The notes: generated by a model from the letters alone, not told the origin. DNA of 64,000 nt from Liopterus haemorrhoidalis (GCA_963971575.1 OZ020618.1:28386540-28450539); one strand, 5' to 3'; positions 52,224 through 62,945 are shown, counted from the first letter of the stretch. A program made the numbers and translations.

Positions 52224-52231
52224 GCCTAGGC

Positions 52232-52684
52232 TCTCCTAATGGTAAAACCGACTCTGCAAATACAGTGATTGCGTTGCGTGAACAGCGCAGGATCCTATTA
52301 AAACAAAGTTCATATAATTCATGTTTACCAATTCCTTGCATGAGAGGGTTGTCATTAATGGGCAACTGGCAAATAATTTTTCTGCTAACTTGTAAATTAT
52401 GTGCTTTGTTAACTGGATATTTAGTTCTTCATGAATATGTAATAAATTAACAAATCCTTGAATATAGTAATTTTAAAATTACCAGCATATAAGTATGTGA
52501 CTGAGTAAGCTATTAAAAATTTGTTACAACACACAGTTGAGACTGTTTTAAATAAAATCGAAAACCTTTTTTTTTTCATGCAAATATTTTTTTCAAGGTA
52601 TGTACATTCCCGCTCGTGGAAGATCGAACACATGATAACAGTTTGACTTGCAGACAATGTTAATTTTGCCTAAGAAGACTATTG
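52232..52684. other. Unassigned stretch
   Basis: After the outer element's right end I see no gene or bounded repeat. Confidence 0.4.
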
Positions 52685-52692
52685 CTGTAGAG

Positions 52693-53089
52693 CAGGCGGG
52701 CACCCAGGTTTTTTATGTGGAGAGCTCAGAAGACAAAATTATTTAAATTATGAAAAATGTCTTCACTTCAAAACTACAAGTGATAACCTAAACAAAAAAA
52801 AAGTCCTCACTTCTAAAATAAAAGTGATGACCAAAAAAAAAAGATCTTCATCTCTAATAATATACAAGTGATGACCAAAAAAGGTCTTCACCTCTAATAT
52901 GCAAGTAATGACCCAAAAAAAGGTCCTCACTTCTATTTTGACAAGAACGCGTAAAAACCATAACAATCACATGAGCTATTGGGGAGGGGGGGTCATTACT
53001 TATATATTGACATAAACACGTAAAATCCACGTGTTTTTTTTTAGCTTTTGAGGGATCAAGCCCCTTCCCCCCACCTGGGTGGGCCCTTG
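52693..53089. mobile_element. hAT-type MITE with five-unit minisatellite
   Basis: Ends CAGGCGGGCACCCAGG and CCACCTGGGTGGGCCCTTG form an inverted pair. Flanks CTGTAGAG and CATTAGAG match at 6 of 8. The inside (52750-52945) has about five units of CACTTCTAAAATACAAGTGA plus TGACC, an A-run and GGTCTT/GGTCCT. Confidence 0.7.
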
Positions 53090-53097
53090 CATTAGAG

Positions 53098-53976
53098 TCT
53101 CTATTATCCTGTCTAAATGAGATTGCGAGATGTCGGATAACCAATAATGACTGATAATCTGGAACAGGTTATTAAATAAATATTAAATTATGATTTGAAG
53201 GTTAAAATATTAAAAAATGACACTGAATTTCCTTCAAATAGTGCATTTATATTAATACTGGATGTAATATTTCGATCTACAAGACAGCTCTCATCAACAG
53301 CAAGTCACTTGCCTCTGATGAGAGTTGTAATACATATTTGTTTATATTTTTTCCACGATGTGTTTATTTGACTCTCAATAGAACTCTCAACTTGAGAGTT
53401 AGTATTTAGAGTCTCAATAATTTTTCTATCTGGGTAAAAGAATTGTTCCATGCCAAATATCAACTTTCTTAGTCCAGCCGTTTAGCCACAATTTCTACCA
53501 AACAGACAAAAAGAAGACTATAATGGTTTTTTTGGCTATACCTACAAAACCCTAAAAACATATTATCCTACTATTCGTTTGTTGGCAAATTCTACTAATA
53601 GCAAATGGAGCGCAAAAATGCTAAGTCCCGAGTGCCATTTAACCTCGCTACTATTGCAAGCGGGATGATGTTTAAAAAATGTTTTCCATTGTTTTTTTTT
53701 TTTTTTTTTCTCGTTTTGTTTAGTCTTATTCAGTACAAATTTGTTTAATAAGCATACATCTTTTTAACTAGAGACTTTTTAACTAGATATTCAGTGTAAA
53801 AATTGAATTAATATATTATCAACGACTATCAAATAATAAATGCATTATGTGTCCAACTGTAAATACATAAAGCTGTAAATACATCATATTGCACGCAGGG
53901 TAAAAACGAAACGGGCATGCGCGCTCATCCGTGAAAAATTAATGTTTTTTACACTGCAAGTTTTTATTTAGTAATA
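53098..53976. other. Mostly unassigned, with two repeat fragments
   Basis: At 53220-53290 lies the block shared with 25078-25145. At 53440-53565 lies a HINE-like end (CCATGCCAAATATCAACTTT, AGCCGTTTAGCCACAATTTC, CATA-like CTATACCTACAAAACCC). A long T-run is at 53690-53710. Confidence 0.5.
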
Positions 53977-54302
53977 GTGCGTTCAAAGGTGAGTTTGCAG
54001 TACAGGGCATATGGAGTAGTTCTTTTTCATACTCTCTAATGGGTTTACACAATGACGCTATCTTTTTCTTGCTTGTCGACGTTGCCAGCTCTAAAACGCG
54101 CTGATCTGTGAAGACGCAGTATTCTACAAATGGCCATTTGTTTTTGTTGAGTGTTATTTTGAGTTTTATAAGAGTTGATTTTTGTAAATCATACGAGTTT
54201 TTCATATTATTATAATTGACACATTTGACACTTTTACAAAATTTGGCAACACTGCTCCCATTTGTCATAAGAGCTGTACTGCAAACTCACCATTGAACGC
54301 AG
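53977..54302. mobile_element. TIR MITE, GTCCSTTCAAACGTTA family, complete inverted copy
   Basis: Left GTGCGTTCAAAGGTGAGTTT and right AAACTCACCATTGAACGCAG are inverted ends of about 33 bp. A 109-codon minus frame (54268-53939) covers the element and runs past its end. Its best conserved part is the nucleotide block also present at 49336 and 62648. I do not call it a gene. Confidence 0.75.
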
Positions 54303-54314
54303 TATAGTTGAAAT

Positions 54315-54348
54315 ATTTGGAGCTCAGCAACGATAGCTATTTGCACCT
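54315..54348 (-). repeat. Mini-retroposon unit, decayed
   Basis: On the minus strand AGGTGCAAATAGCTATCGTT followed by GCTGAGCTCCAAATA matches the 5' part of 13613-13660. No tail or target duplication can be read. Confidence 0.45.
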
Positions 54349-54364
54349 CACACAGCACAAACAA

Positions 54365-54774
54365 TGGGCGCGTTCAGCGCCTAAACCGTTGAGTCTAAAC
54401 GTAAACGTACGTTGATTAAACAATTTGCTGAATGTCTGAACGGTTACCGGTTAGTTTCAACGCGAGAGTTTGACAGGTTGAGTACATAACCTTAAAAAAT
54501 ATTTAGAGATGGATCCATTTATAATTGATAAAAACCGTTTTAGACTGTCACGTCCTCAAGTGGCAGAATTAATCAATTTGTTAGCTCCAGTGGCATTTAA
54601 CTTGTATCTTGTATAAGTTTCCCGCTCAAAATTTAGGTTAGGTATACAAGTCAACATTACGAAACGTAAAATTTTTACGTTGAGATGTTTAGCAAACTGT
54701 TGACTGTCAACGGTAACGTTCAGAAGGTAAACGTAGTGAACGTACTTAACTGTTTAGGGCGCTGAACGCGCCCA
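54365..54774 (+). mobile_element. PIF/Harbinger-like element with truncated HARBI1-type frame
   Basis: Ends TGGGCGCGTTCAGCGCCTAA and TTAGGGCGCTGAACGCGCCCA are inverted. Inside, a plus frame at 54509-54616 encodes MDPFIIDKNRFRLSRPQVAE, then LINLLAPVAF, which fits the N-terminal FRLSRE.F..LL..L.P pattern of PIF/Harbinger nucleases. It stops after 35 codons, and everything downstream is deleted. The target duplication is not readable (CAA against TTA). Confidence 0.6.
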
Positions 54775-55955
54775 TTAAATAATAGTATTTTAAACATTGT
54801 TGTATAACATAATCAACTGATGGTTCGGCAACCATCTTTATGACGCAGGTTCTGAAGTTTAACAACTGACGCTCAGAATTTCTGGGTTTTTAAATTAAAT
54901 TTACTATTTTTTTAATGATAAAAATATATATTTGTAGATTAAATATAATGGTTATATTTCAGTCGGATGCTTACAACCCTACAACTCGGGTGGTAAACTT
55001 CCTCCTCGTGAATATCGCCTCCATTATATGCTTGTTAATTAAAATTCTATGTTTTCGTTATATAATTTTTGTTCAATCGACATTTGGTTGTTGAAGCCGG
55101 GACAGTCCCGCTCAAATTGGGACGTCTGGCAGCCCTGGGCATATAGAACTTCTATTACGAACTTTAGCAAAATGTGGCCAATTTATTTGAATTTTCTACC
55201 TTTTATTTTTACATTTTTCAAAAATTAGAGTTTTTGACTTGTCTAAATGAATAACATTTTGAATCGTGGATAAAAAAATAACATGCTTACTCAAAACACA
55301 ATGTGTGTAGGTTTATTTATCAAACATGGTTTATTTACCATCGATTTATTATCACCATTCGTTCTAGTAAACATTTTATATTTCCTGGACTTCATATCGT
55401 CCCGTAGAAATTGTCAAACAAACACAGGAACACAAACACATAACTTGTGCTGTTACGGTCATTTTGACAGGTTCTGTGACCTAAAAATGTTTGGTATTTT
55501 TAAATTGACTACGTCGACAGAATTTTTATAGGTTTTTAGAGGTATGCTTATTGATGTGGTTTAAAGATAAGTATGTAGTTTTCTGGATTATTTACTTTTG
55601 TATGACATAACTCAAGAATGTAACGCAACACGCTGGAAATACAATCCCGCTCCTATAAATTAGGACACTTGAAAAAATTTGATTTACAGGCACTGTTTAT
55701 TTTACCAAAGAAGACTATAAGTATTATTTGAAGATTTTTAAGAATATATTTCTGAATATTTACAGTTTATATATACATATACATATATATTCTTTTTTTT
55801 TTTTTGAAATAATATATCAAATTCGAATATATATGAAATCTACTGATATGCAAAAGAGGATGTTTTAGAAGAACGTGTAGACCCTGCACCATCGTGAATC
55901 GCCTCAAACGCTTATGATCAACAAGTAATATTAATAAATAAATAAAATGAATAAT
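54775..55955. other. Unassigned stretch with one repeat copy
   Basis: At 54945-55060 lies an inverted, diverged ACCACCCGAGCCG repeat (TACAACTCGGGTGGTAAACT). At 55085-55140, CCGGGACAGTCCCGCTCAAA then GGGACGTCTGGCAGCCCTG looks like a hAT right end without a left partner. A TATACATA microsatellite and T-run lie at 55770-55805. The 82-codon frame at 55283-55531 shows no domain. Confidence 0.4.
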
Positions 55956-55959
55956 AAGT

Positions 55960-56180
55960 TCCCAAACGCCTAGATAGGCGAAAGAAAAGAAGAAGGTATT
56001 TTTTCCGTTTCTAGACCGCCGGCCATATATATGAAAGCCATGTGATCAGTGTGACGTTTCGGCCGGTCCTATTATGCCTGATAAAGTCATTTTAAGTATT
56101 AAATACTTGAAGCTGACTCGGCGCCACAGCTGACTGCACAATATCGAAAGATAAGAATCTGAAGGAGGTGGGGGTTTAAT
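55960..56180 (-). repeat. tRNA-headed SINE, family S1, copy 3 (head lost)
   Basis: The body matches 13590-13935, including TAGACCGCCGGCCATATATA, GACGTTTCGGCCGGTCCTAT and AGTATTAAATACTTGAAGCT. Its end GTTCCCAAACGCCTAGATAG, then GCG is the uninterrupted version of the site hit by the mini-retroposon. Confidence 0.75.
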
Positions 56181-57290
56181 AAGTTAATGTAATGGTAAAT
56201 TAACCGCACCAGAAATTACTTCAGACTTTAATTCGCACCAAGAACAAGAAATTTCGTGAGGGCTGTGACACGCTTATTGCATTCTACAACTTTAATGGAC
56301 ACAACTGCATCGAAATTGATCAACTGAAGAGCAGAAACAAGTTCTTTGTACAGACGAATCGTAATTAAATTTGTAGATTTTTCTATAAGTTTACCTTACA
56401 TTCTAACTTCAATGAGCGGAAGTGTATTTTTTTTTATTTCTCGTTTATAGTATTTGCTACTGAGGTAGTTAACCAGGTCAATTCTAATTTTTTTAATGAA
56501 AATTCATGGACCCTTAATGAAATTTTAATGGAATTTAGCAACGCAGGGCACGTGTGTTACCACTACGCTATGCCGGACAGTATTTCAAATATTGCAAATA
56601 AAACTTATGAAAAACCCAAAACAAAGTATAGTCATCATCGGCGCGACAGCCGAGATGAGCCTCGGTTTTCTGTTTCCAAATTTTAATCTATGTACATTCA
56701 GGAGTAATACGTCAGTAAAACGTCCAGTTTTTAGCGTACACAGAAAGGCACATACAGTTTATAGCCGGTTGCGAACGGCTAAGCAGAATCTGTAATTTGT
56801 ATAAATATTTTTTAATGTATAATCATGATGCAAATTGTTTAAGGATAGAATTTTTTTTTTAATTGTAATGTATGCAAAATATTCCATTTTTTTTTTTTTT
56901 TTCACTTCAACCAATTGTGAAATATACCAATCAATAAATCAAGGTGATTCTGTCAAATATAAAAGCATATATTTCTTGTTTTTTTTTTTTTTTTGTTTCT
57001 TGAATCATTGTGCAAACCAAAACTTCTAACTCTTAAAGTAGCAATCTCCTGAGGGCTCGCGACTCCCTGATAGCAAATGGGCTACATTATTAGTATTATA
57101 TGTTCTATGAGCACAAAAGTAATGTTAATGTATAAAATTATATCAGTAGAAAAAGGCTTAACAGGTCCCTTAAAAGTATACTCGATAAACAAGAATATAC
57201 TTGACTAGCTAGCGCACCTGTGTCTTCCACTCTTCATTTCTCTTTCTGCCTCTCTACTTCTCATCGTCTATCAATGCACTGTCTACAGAG
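56181..57290. other. Unassigned stretch with an S2 head fragment
   Basis: At 56525-56580, minus strand GTCCGGCATAGCGTAGTGGT, then AACACACGTGCCCTGCGTTG, is a family S2 SINE head fragment. No gene recognised; the 67-codon frame at 56592 has no domain. Confidence 0.45.
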
Positions 57291-57297
57291 CGCCACA

Positions 57298-57577
57298 GGG
57301 CCGGTTTCTGAAAACTTAGCCCAGTTTAATCTTTTGGTTAAACTCAGTTACAATATAACAATCCCATCAGTAACCATAGCAATAATTTTCTAACTATTTG
57401 GTTATAGTTAACTAGGCTTTTAGCTTAACCGGCCCTTAGAGCCGGTTTCTGAAAGGTTAGTAAACTATAAGCAAATGGTCAACTACGGTCACAATATAAC
57501 AATTCCATAAGTAACCATAACAACCATTTTCTAACTATTTGGTTACAGTTAACCAAGCTTTCAGATACCGGTCCAAA
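57298..57577. mobile_element. Two head-to-tail copies of a foldback MITE
   Basis: Copy 1 (about 57299-57436) starts GGGCCGGTTTCTGAAAACTT and ends CTTAACCGGCCC. Copy 2 (about 57440-57575) starts GAGCCGGTTTCTGAAAGGTT and ends TTTCAGATACCGGTCC. The interiors match (CAATATAACAAT, GTAACCATAGCAA, TTTTCTAACTATTTGGTTA). A single TTA separates them, suggesting insertion of one next to the other at a 3-bp target. Confidence 0.65.
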
Positions 57578-57792
57578 GTGTTTTTTAGTTTGTTTAAAAA
57601 GTTATGATGTTTTAATGCATAAAAAAAAGCTTCAGCCTGCGGAAAGAATTTCTGAAAACGTTGGTGAAAACCAAACTTTCGTAGGACAATTAAGTACCGA
57701 TAATTATTTACAGATCAATTACGCTTTTGGGAAATGTATTTCCATATAATTTTAATGTTTTCCCTCAGTTTAAAATATTTTTAAAATATTGA

Positions 57793-58694
57793 TGTAAAGT
57801 GTGAATATTTGGGATGCCAAAACAAATGTTATGTTAAAATATTTTTTTTTGTTAATTTAATTCGAATGCCTAATACCATTATTTAGGTTTCTAAATATGT
57901 GCAGTATTTTTTTTTTTATATATAGCAAAGTTCATTAAGATTTTGAAATTTGCGCCTATCTGATTTCGTGTTCATTGAAACAGAATTAAATTATAAGTTC
58001 AACAATTTCCACTGGTTATTAAATTTACGCTTTTAAAAATTAAATGCAATATTAGCCAAAATATAAATGGAATTTTGAAAAAATAATTTAAACTAAATAA
58101 AAATGCAAAAAAAAAACAAAAAATAATAATGTAATAAGCCAGGATACACCTTCTTTTCTAGCTTGTTACATAACTATAAGTTGTGTACATTATTAGCAAA
58201 AAAAACACAAAAAATGCGTTTTTTTTCAAAAACATAATCTGATCAAAAATTCCTGTTGTACTATTCCGGTTCACACCAATGTACATTACTTACAATTTTT
58301 TCAGATTTTTAGTTTAAACCATCTGGGCTACAGGGTATGGGACAATTTTTTTTTGCACAATTTTGGCAAAAATCGCGTCAAAATAATTTATTTTGCAAAA
58401 ATAAAAATTTGATCATTAATCCACGTGCCAAGGGCTTTTATTCGATATCCTACTCAGAATTAAAAAAAAAAAAAAATTTTTTTCGATGATCACATATTTG
58501 TTTATATTTTTAGGGGCATATGTTTTTTAGATGTTTTAGTATTTTTCCTATGTGCGGGTCAAAGAGTTGTAAAAGCATGCCAAATTTCAACTCTCTAGGT
58601 TTAGCCGTTTGGCTACAATTTTTACCGAACAGACAGACAGACGACAAAATGACGGTATAAGGGTTTTTTGGTCATACCTACAAAACCCTAAAAT
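57793..58694 (-). mobile_element. HINE-like repeat (family A), copy 4
   Basis: Matches 16853-17888 along most of its length, with three GACA units at 58630-58641 and the end GTCATACCTACAAAACCCTA. The hairpin end is deleted (GTGTGAATATTTGGGATGCC joins directly) and the tRNA-like segment is lost. Confidence 0.7.
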
Positions 58695-58729
58695 GGGGAC
58701 CCGGGCCCGTCATCAGCGCCCTAGCTTTA

Positions 58730-59156
58730 AGCTGCGTTCACAACTCTTTATTTTAAATTAGTCGACTAATGCACTATGCTTTGTGGATTGTAGTTAGTGC
58801 GTTGTTTTAATGAGACAGACATATAAACACACATCAGGTATCTCACTTAACCTAAAAACTACTGTCGCACATATTTCAACAAATTTCGGAAATCGTGAAA
58901 TGAAAAAGAATTGCTGTAGTTGCGGTTATAATTTTGTTATTAAAATTTAAAAGAAAACACGGTTTCGCTGATGGCGGGTTCGTAAAAAGTCACAAATGCT
59001 TTTTTGCCAGCGTAGTTGGTTTGAAAAAAACATAGATGTGACAAAGCATTACTTTTCAGAGCTGTAAACGCTGTCGTTAAACGTTAAAACTATCTACTAA
59101 TTTTATACACAATGCATAGTCTATAAACGACTAATTTAAGAGCTGTGAATGCAGCT
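58730..59156. mobile_element. PIF/Harbinger-type MITE, AGCTGCGTTCA family
   Basis: Ends AGCTGCGTTCACAACTC and GAGCTGTGAATGCAGCT, flanked by TTA (58727-58729, 59157-59159). The subterminal AGTCGACTAATGCACTATGC and interior AATGAGACAGACATATAAAC are shared with 40414-41224. Confidence 0.85.
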
Positions 59157-59200
59157 TTAGACTTATAAAGCCTAATATTACCATAAAAGTTACCATGAAC

Positions 59201-59456
59201 TAGGGTGACCATCCGTCCCGGTTTTAGGTCAATTGTTCCAGTTTTTGAGGTGAGGACTCTTTTTGCTCTTTGAAATTGGGGGAGGTGAGGACCTTTTTTT
59301 TGCTCTTCACTTTGAATTTGGGAGGTGAGGACCTTTTTTTTGCTCTTCACTTTGAATTTGAGCGGTAAGGACCTTTTTTTTGGATCTTGGGGAGGAAACA
59401 AACATCTTTTTTTTCCTTGTGTCCCGGTTTCCCTTCACTGAAATATGGTCACCCTA
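59201..59456. mobile_element. hAT-type MITE with three-unit minisatellite
   Basis: Ends TAGGGTGACCATCCGTCCCG and TATGGTCACCCTA with identical flanks CCATGAAC (59193-59200, 59457-59464). Inside are about three units of GGGAGGTGAGGACC, a T-run, then TGCTCTTCACTTTGAATTT. The 103-codon minus frame is just the translation of these units. Confidence 0.9.
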
Positions 59457-59464
59457 CCATGAAC

Positions 59465-60115
59465 ACAGGTGAGTATATATTTTTAGAAATCCGTCCAATC
59501 TTTTATTAGTTATGAGGTAACATATTGGTACACACAAACGAACTAATTTATATATTAGTGTAGATTACTTAGTTATTTCGTTATTACAGACATTAAAAAC
59601 AAACAAAAAATTGATTGAATATATACAAAAAACAATCATATGACTAAACATCATGCTGTAAAAAAGATAAGGTGGCGTCGGCCAAAATATATTTTTTTAT
59701 AAATCTTTGTTCAGGGTGTCATATGAAAGTTATCATTAAGTATTTTTTTCCGTCCATAATCTCAGTTTTTCAGTAAAAGTGATTAATTTTGATTAATCTG
59801 TCATATGAATTGAGTGCCAATTGTACTTAACACATGTCTGATCCAAGGATATATTTATCTTAAAATCTAATAATTTAGATATTTCCTTTGTAAAAAATAC
59901 AATATATTGTAAAAATCATCGCAGAAGTCTAGCACTCGAAAATATACATATCTATAAAAAAAAATTAAGAGGATAATTTACCGGACAAAAAACAAGTGTT
60001 GGTTAAATAAGGGACGGATTATCAAATATGTTTTTTGTGGTAAACCTATGTTATTTAAATTATTGAAGTTACGGAACGTTGAAAAGTAGAAAGTTGCAGA
60101 AAAAGCTTCAACTTC
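59465..60115. other. Unassigned stretch with a Helitron-type end
   Basis: On the minus strand from 59564, TCTACACTAATATATAAATT then AGTTCGTTTGTGTGTACC is another Helitron-like start, as at 35781 and 26942. Nothing else recognised. Confidence 0.4.
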
Positions 60116-60117
60116 CA

Positions 60118-60415
60118 ACCATACATCATTCATTCATTCCATTCCTATATCTCCTCTCTAGAGCAAAGGGCTTTAACAAAGGCTGGCCATCTGGGTCTGC
60201 TATTCGACAGGGTTTTAATTTTATTCCAGGATTTACCAAGTTCTTTCAATTCCTGGAAGACTGTTCTTCGCCATGTATTGGCAGGGCGACCTCCAGGTAG
60301 GTTTCCTTGCGGGTTACCTTCCAAGGTCATCCTAGTGGCATCAGCTGGGTCTCTTCGCAAAATGTGGCCAATCTGTCTCCACTTTCTAATTCTTGTTTTC
60401 TCTATGATATAGTGT
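60118..60415 (-). pseudogene. RTE-type LINE C-terminal fragment with ATGA tail
   Basis: The minus frame reads EKTRIRKWRQIGHILRRD, then NLPGGRPANTWRRTVFQEL and SRPRWPAFVKALCSREE, the conserved end of RTE-clade reverse transcriptase proteins (R..GH.LR......GRP..TWRR......W......R..W..+V.ALC). It ends at about 60145, and an ATGAATGAATGATG tail follows, as usual for RTE 3' ends. The catalytic domain is absent. Confidence 0.8.
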
Positions 60416-60814
60416 TAATTAGTTCGATTTTACATAAAGATCTTTATTAGACTTTATCTGGCCATTTGTTGACAAAGACGAACTTTATGCTTTGCGCCCT
60501 ATTCAGCACGCTGATTTATGTGCGATTTGATTTAAATGAATGTCAATTTAATATACATTTTTCTCAAAATTTTTGTGATGTAAGGGTACTGAACTGTGTA
60601 TTCGTTGAATTCAGAATAAAAATTCCTTCCGAACATAAATTAAAAAAAAAAAAAATATGATCTCATTTAAAATAAGAAAGTTGAGTCCCATATTTGGAGA
60701 ACCACTAATCATAAAAAAAAAATTGTTAATAGTTTTGTAACAGACTTGCAAAATGGTATTTCTTTGCTAATTTAACCAACCTCGTTGTTCTTATAGTTAT
60801 CGAGATAGCAATGG
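60416..60814. other. Unassigned stretch
   Basis: No gene or bounded repeat recognised. Confidence 0.45.
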
Positions 60815-60956
60815 TGGCACACTTAGATTGAACATTCTGTATAAGAGAGGTATTATGATCATACCGATTTTGACATTTGAAGATTTCGATGGATCTCCAC
60901 GAATTGAGGTCCCTACATAACGTTTTGACTATTTTTAACATGATGTCTGTCAGTCT

Positions 60957-60990
<34 letters not shown>

Positions 60991-61110
60991 CCGTCCGTCC
61001 TTCTGTCTGTGTACACGTGCAGAGCAAATTCGGCTAAAAGGATTTTTATGAAACTTCATATTTAAGCTTCTGACATCAATGGCACGAGTTGATCAACTTT
61101 TGGTAAAAAT
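60815..61110 (+). repeat. Second GTCY-bearing repeat family
   Basis: A (GTCT/GTCC)n tract at 60946-61010 is followed by GTGCAGAGCAAATTCGGCTA and GGATTTTTATGAAACTTCAT, matching 20455-20600 with a shorter tract. Before it, GATTTCGATGGATCTCCACG. The overall layout is HINE/mini-me-like but the sequence differs from family A. The 96-codon minus frame crosses the microsatellite and is not a gene. Confidence 0.55.
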
Positions 61111-61612
61111 TGGTTAACTAGAAATGAGAGTTTACTCGTGTCGATTTTAAGATTTTTGAGAATATTTAGCAACAGAAAAATATTTCGAAAAAATTTATTA
61201 AACAAAAGTTGCTATAAAAGCAATAACTAACAACTTTTATTTGAGACATTTATTGATAAAACGAAAAATTTTTGAAACATTTTTCGAAATTTTTTGTATC
61301 TATTGTTTCGTACTTATATGTAACGTTTCCATGGTCATGATAAATAATATCTCTGTTAGAAAATATTAAGCCAAGTTATTTCTACTCTGCTGCTAGAATG
61401 TATTTTATGCAAGTACTTTGTGATGGCGGTCGGTCTTGTGGTGGCCACAGCTGATTGTTTTTATTTATTATTATTATTTTTTTTGCAATCTGTAGGTATT
61501 TTGATAGTTTAACTATTATTTTGACTATTCTCAGCATCTATGACTATTCTCAGCGCGTGTTAAGCGTTTTTAATGATATGTTTGTAAAACACAAACAAAC
61601 CAAATTTAACAA
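61111..61612. other. Unassigned stretch
   Basis: AT-rich, no gene or bounded repeat recognised. Confidence 0.45.
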
Positions 61613-61614
61613 TA

Positions 61615-62189
61615 CAGTCGATTCCGCTTAATTGGGACACATCGGGTCTTAGTCATTTTGGCCCAATTAAGCGGCTGCCCCAATTAAGCGAATTTCACAT
61701 AAAATTAAACTATGCATATTTTTCTTTCAATAATTTTATTTTATAAACTCTTGGACAAAACTATAAATTACATATAACCAAAAAATATAAACTTTTAAGA
61801 AAAAATAATAATGAATTCCAAAATAAAATAATAAATAGGTACATACAATTTAATTCAATGCAAAAATGCGTCAAGTGTAGTCTGTCTTTTGTTTTTGTAA
61901 CATTTCACTTCTACAAAACCAGCACAGGTATTCAGTGCGGATGTAGTGTACTTCATTTCCTTCCTGCATAAAATAACGCTGTAATATTAAATTCTTTGTA
62001 TATTTTCTTGAGAATATGTGTAACATAATATGTACTGTGATCTTAACTGTCCCAATTAAGCGGAATGTTGTCCCAATTAAACATGTAAATTTACTGTTGG
62101 TTCCTTGGTTTGGTTTCTGTTCTTTGAGATTTGTCCCAAATAAGCGGCTGCCCCAAATAAGCGGTGGCCCAATTAAGCGAAATCGTCTG
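61615..62189. mobile_element. pogo-like element with repeated CCCAATTAAGCGG motifs
   Basis: Ends CAGTCGATTCCGCTTAATTG and CCCAATTAAGCGAAATCGTCTG are inverted, and TA flanks both (61613-61614, 62190-62191). The motif CCCAATTAAGCG or CCCAAATAAGCG recurs about three times near the left and six times near the right end, like multiple transposase-binding sites. The 120-codon minus frame inside has no recognised domain. Confidence 0.8.
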
Positions 62190-62191
62190 TA

Positions 62192-62645
62192 TTTTGTAAT
62201 GAACCGAATACAATTAAAAAATAATGGACTCATTTAATTATAAAGTACTACAACCATTATTAATCTACCCCTGTATTATAATTAACTTTCAATTATTATG
62301 CTGATGTATATAGTTGCTTTGATCTTTCATGATTTTTAATCAGGGATTTAATTTTCCAGCGGATACACCTACATATGTTGGAAATTTTACTAGCAATAAA
62401 ATTGTAAGCTAATAACTTCCCAGCACTTAATAATTTTTTAAAGTTTACACGAAAACTAGAAGAGAAATAACTGTGATTCATTTTTAAATGTTTATTTATT
62501 TAAACGTTGCTGACTCTGCAGGTCTAAATGGAATTATAAGCATTGATTCATACTAGTACACATGAATTGGTTTCTTTCTTCTCCCTTCCTACCACCTCTC
62601 TCAGTTCCTAACAAACTCCTGAAAATTATGTAACTGTCGAAATAC
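62192..62645. other. Unassigned stretch
   Basis: No gene or bounded repeat recognised. Confidence 0.45.
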
Positions 62646-62647
62646 TA

Positions 62648-62945
62648 TAGTCCGTTCAAACGTTGGAATGCAGTATTGCTCTTATGGCAAATGGCAGCGG
62701 TGTTGGCAAATGTTGTAAAACTATCCAGTTGTATGTTCTTTTGCTGTTAATTCATTGAAACTAAATGTAAAAAGTATCGGAGTCTCATATAACTTGAGTA
62801 ACCATTTGTAAAATAACGTGTCTTCATAGATCAGCATGGTGTACAGCCGGCAACGTCACCAAGAAAGGAAAGGGCAGAGCCATTGGGACATCCTATTAGA
62901 GAGTATGAAAAATAACTACTTCATTTGTCCTGTACTGCATTCTAA
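62648..62945. mobile_element. TIR MITE, GTCCSTTCAAACGTTA family, copy 3
   Basis: Left end GTCCGTTCAAACGTTGGAAT followed by GCAGTATTGCTCTTATGGCA, and internal CCTATTAGAGAGTATGAAAA. It stops at CTGTACTGCATT without the final inverted end. Confidence 0.65.

Larger units (their letters stand above)
50891..52258. mobile_element. hAT-like element containing an HTH fragment and nested hAT MITE
   Basis: Left CAGAGTCGGCGCGAGGG and right TAATGGTAAAACCGACTCTG are similar inverted ends, and the right one is also akin to the MITE at 2377-2650. Flanks do not match, so the span could hold two related elements. Two internal stretches (50940-51000 and 51870-51950) share AGAAAAATATTAAAATAGA and TTTTTACTTGTTACAC. 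Confidence 0.45.

Noticed and set aside
53939..54268. 109-codon minus-strand open frame
   Set aside because: It overlaps an inverted-repeat MITE and runs past its end; the related copies at 49336 and 62648 have no such frame, so it is chance or a trace of a parent element.
59090..59401. 103-codon minus-strand frame with repeated Lys/Pro-rich units
   Set aside because: The repeats are the minisatellite of the hAT MITE at 59201-59456, so the protein repeat is a by-product.
60726..61016. 96-codon frame starting with Asp/Arg/Thr/Gly repeats
   Set aside because: It is the translation of the GTCT/GTCC microsatellite.
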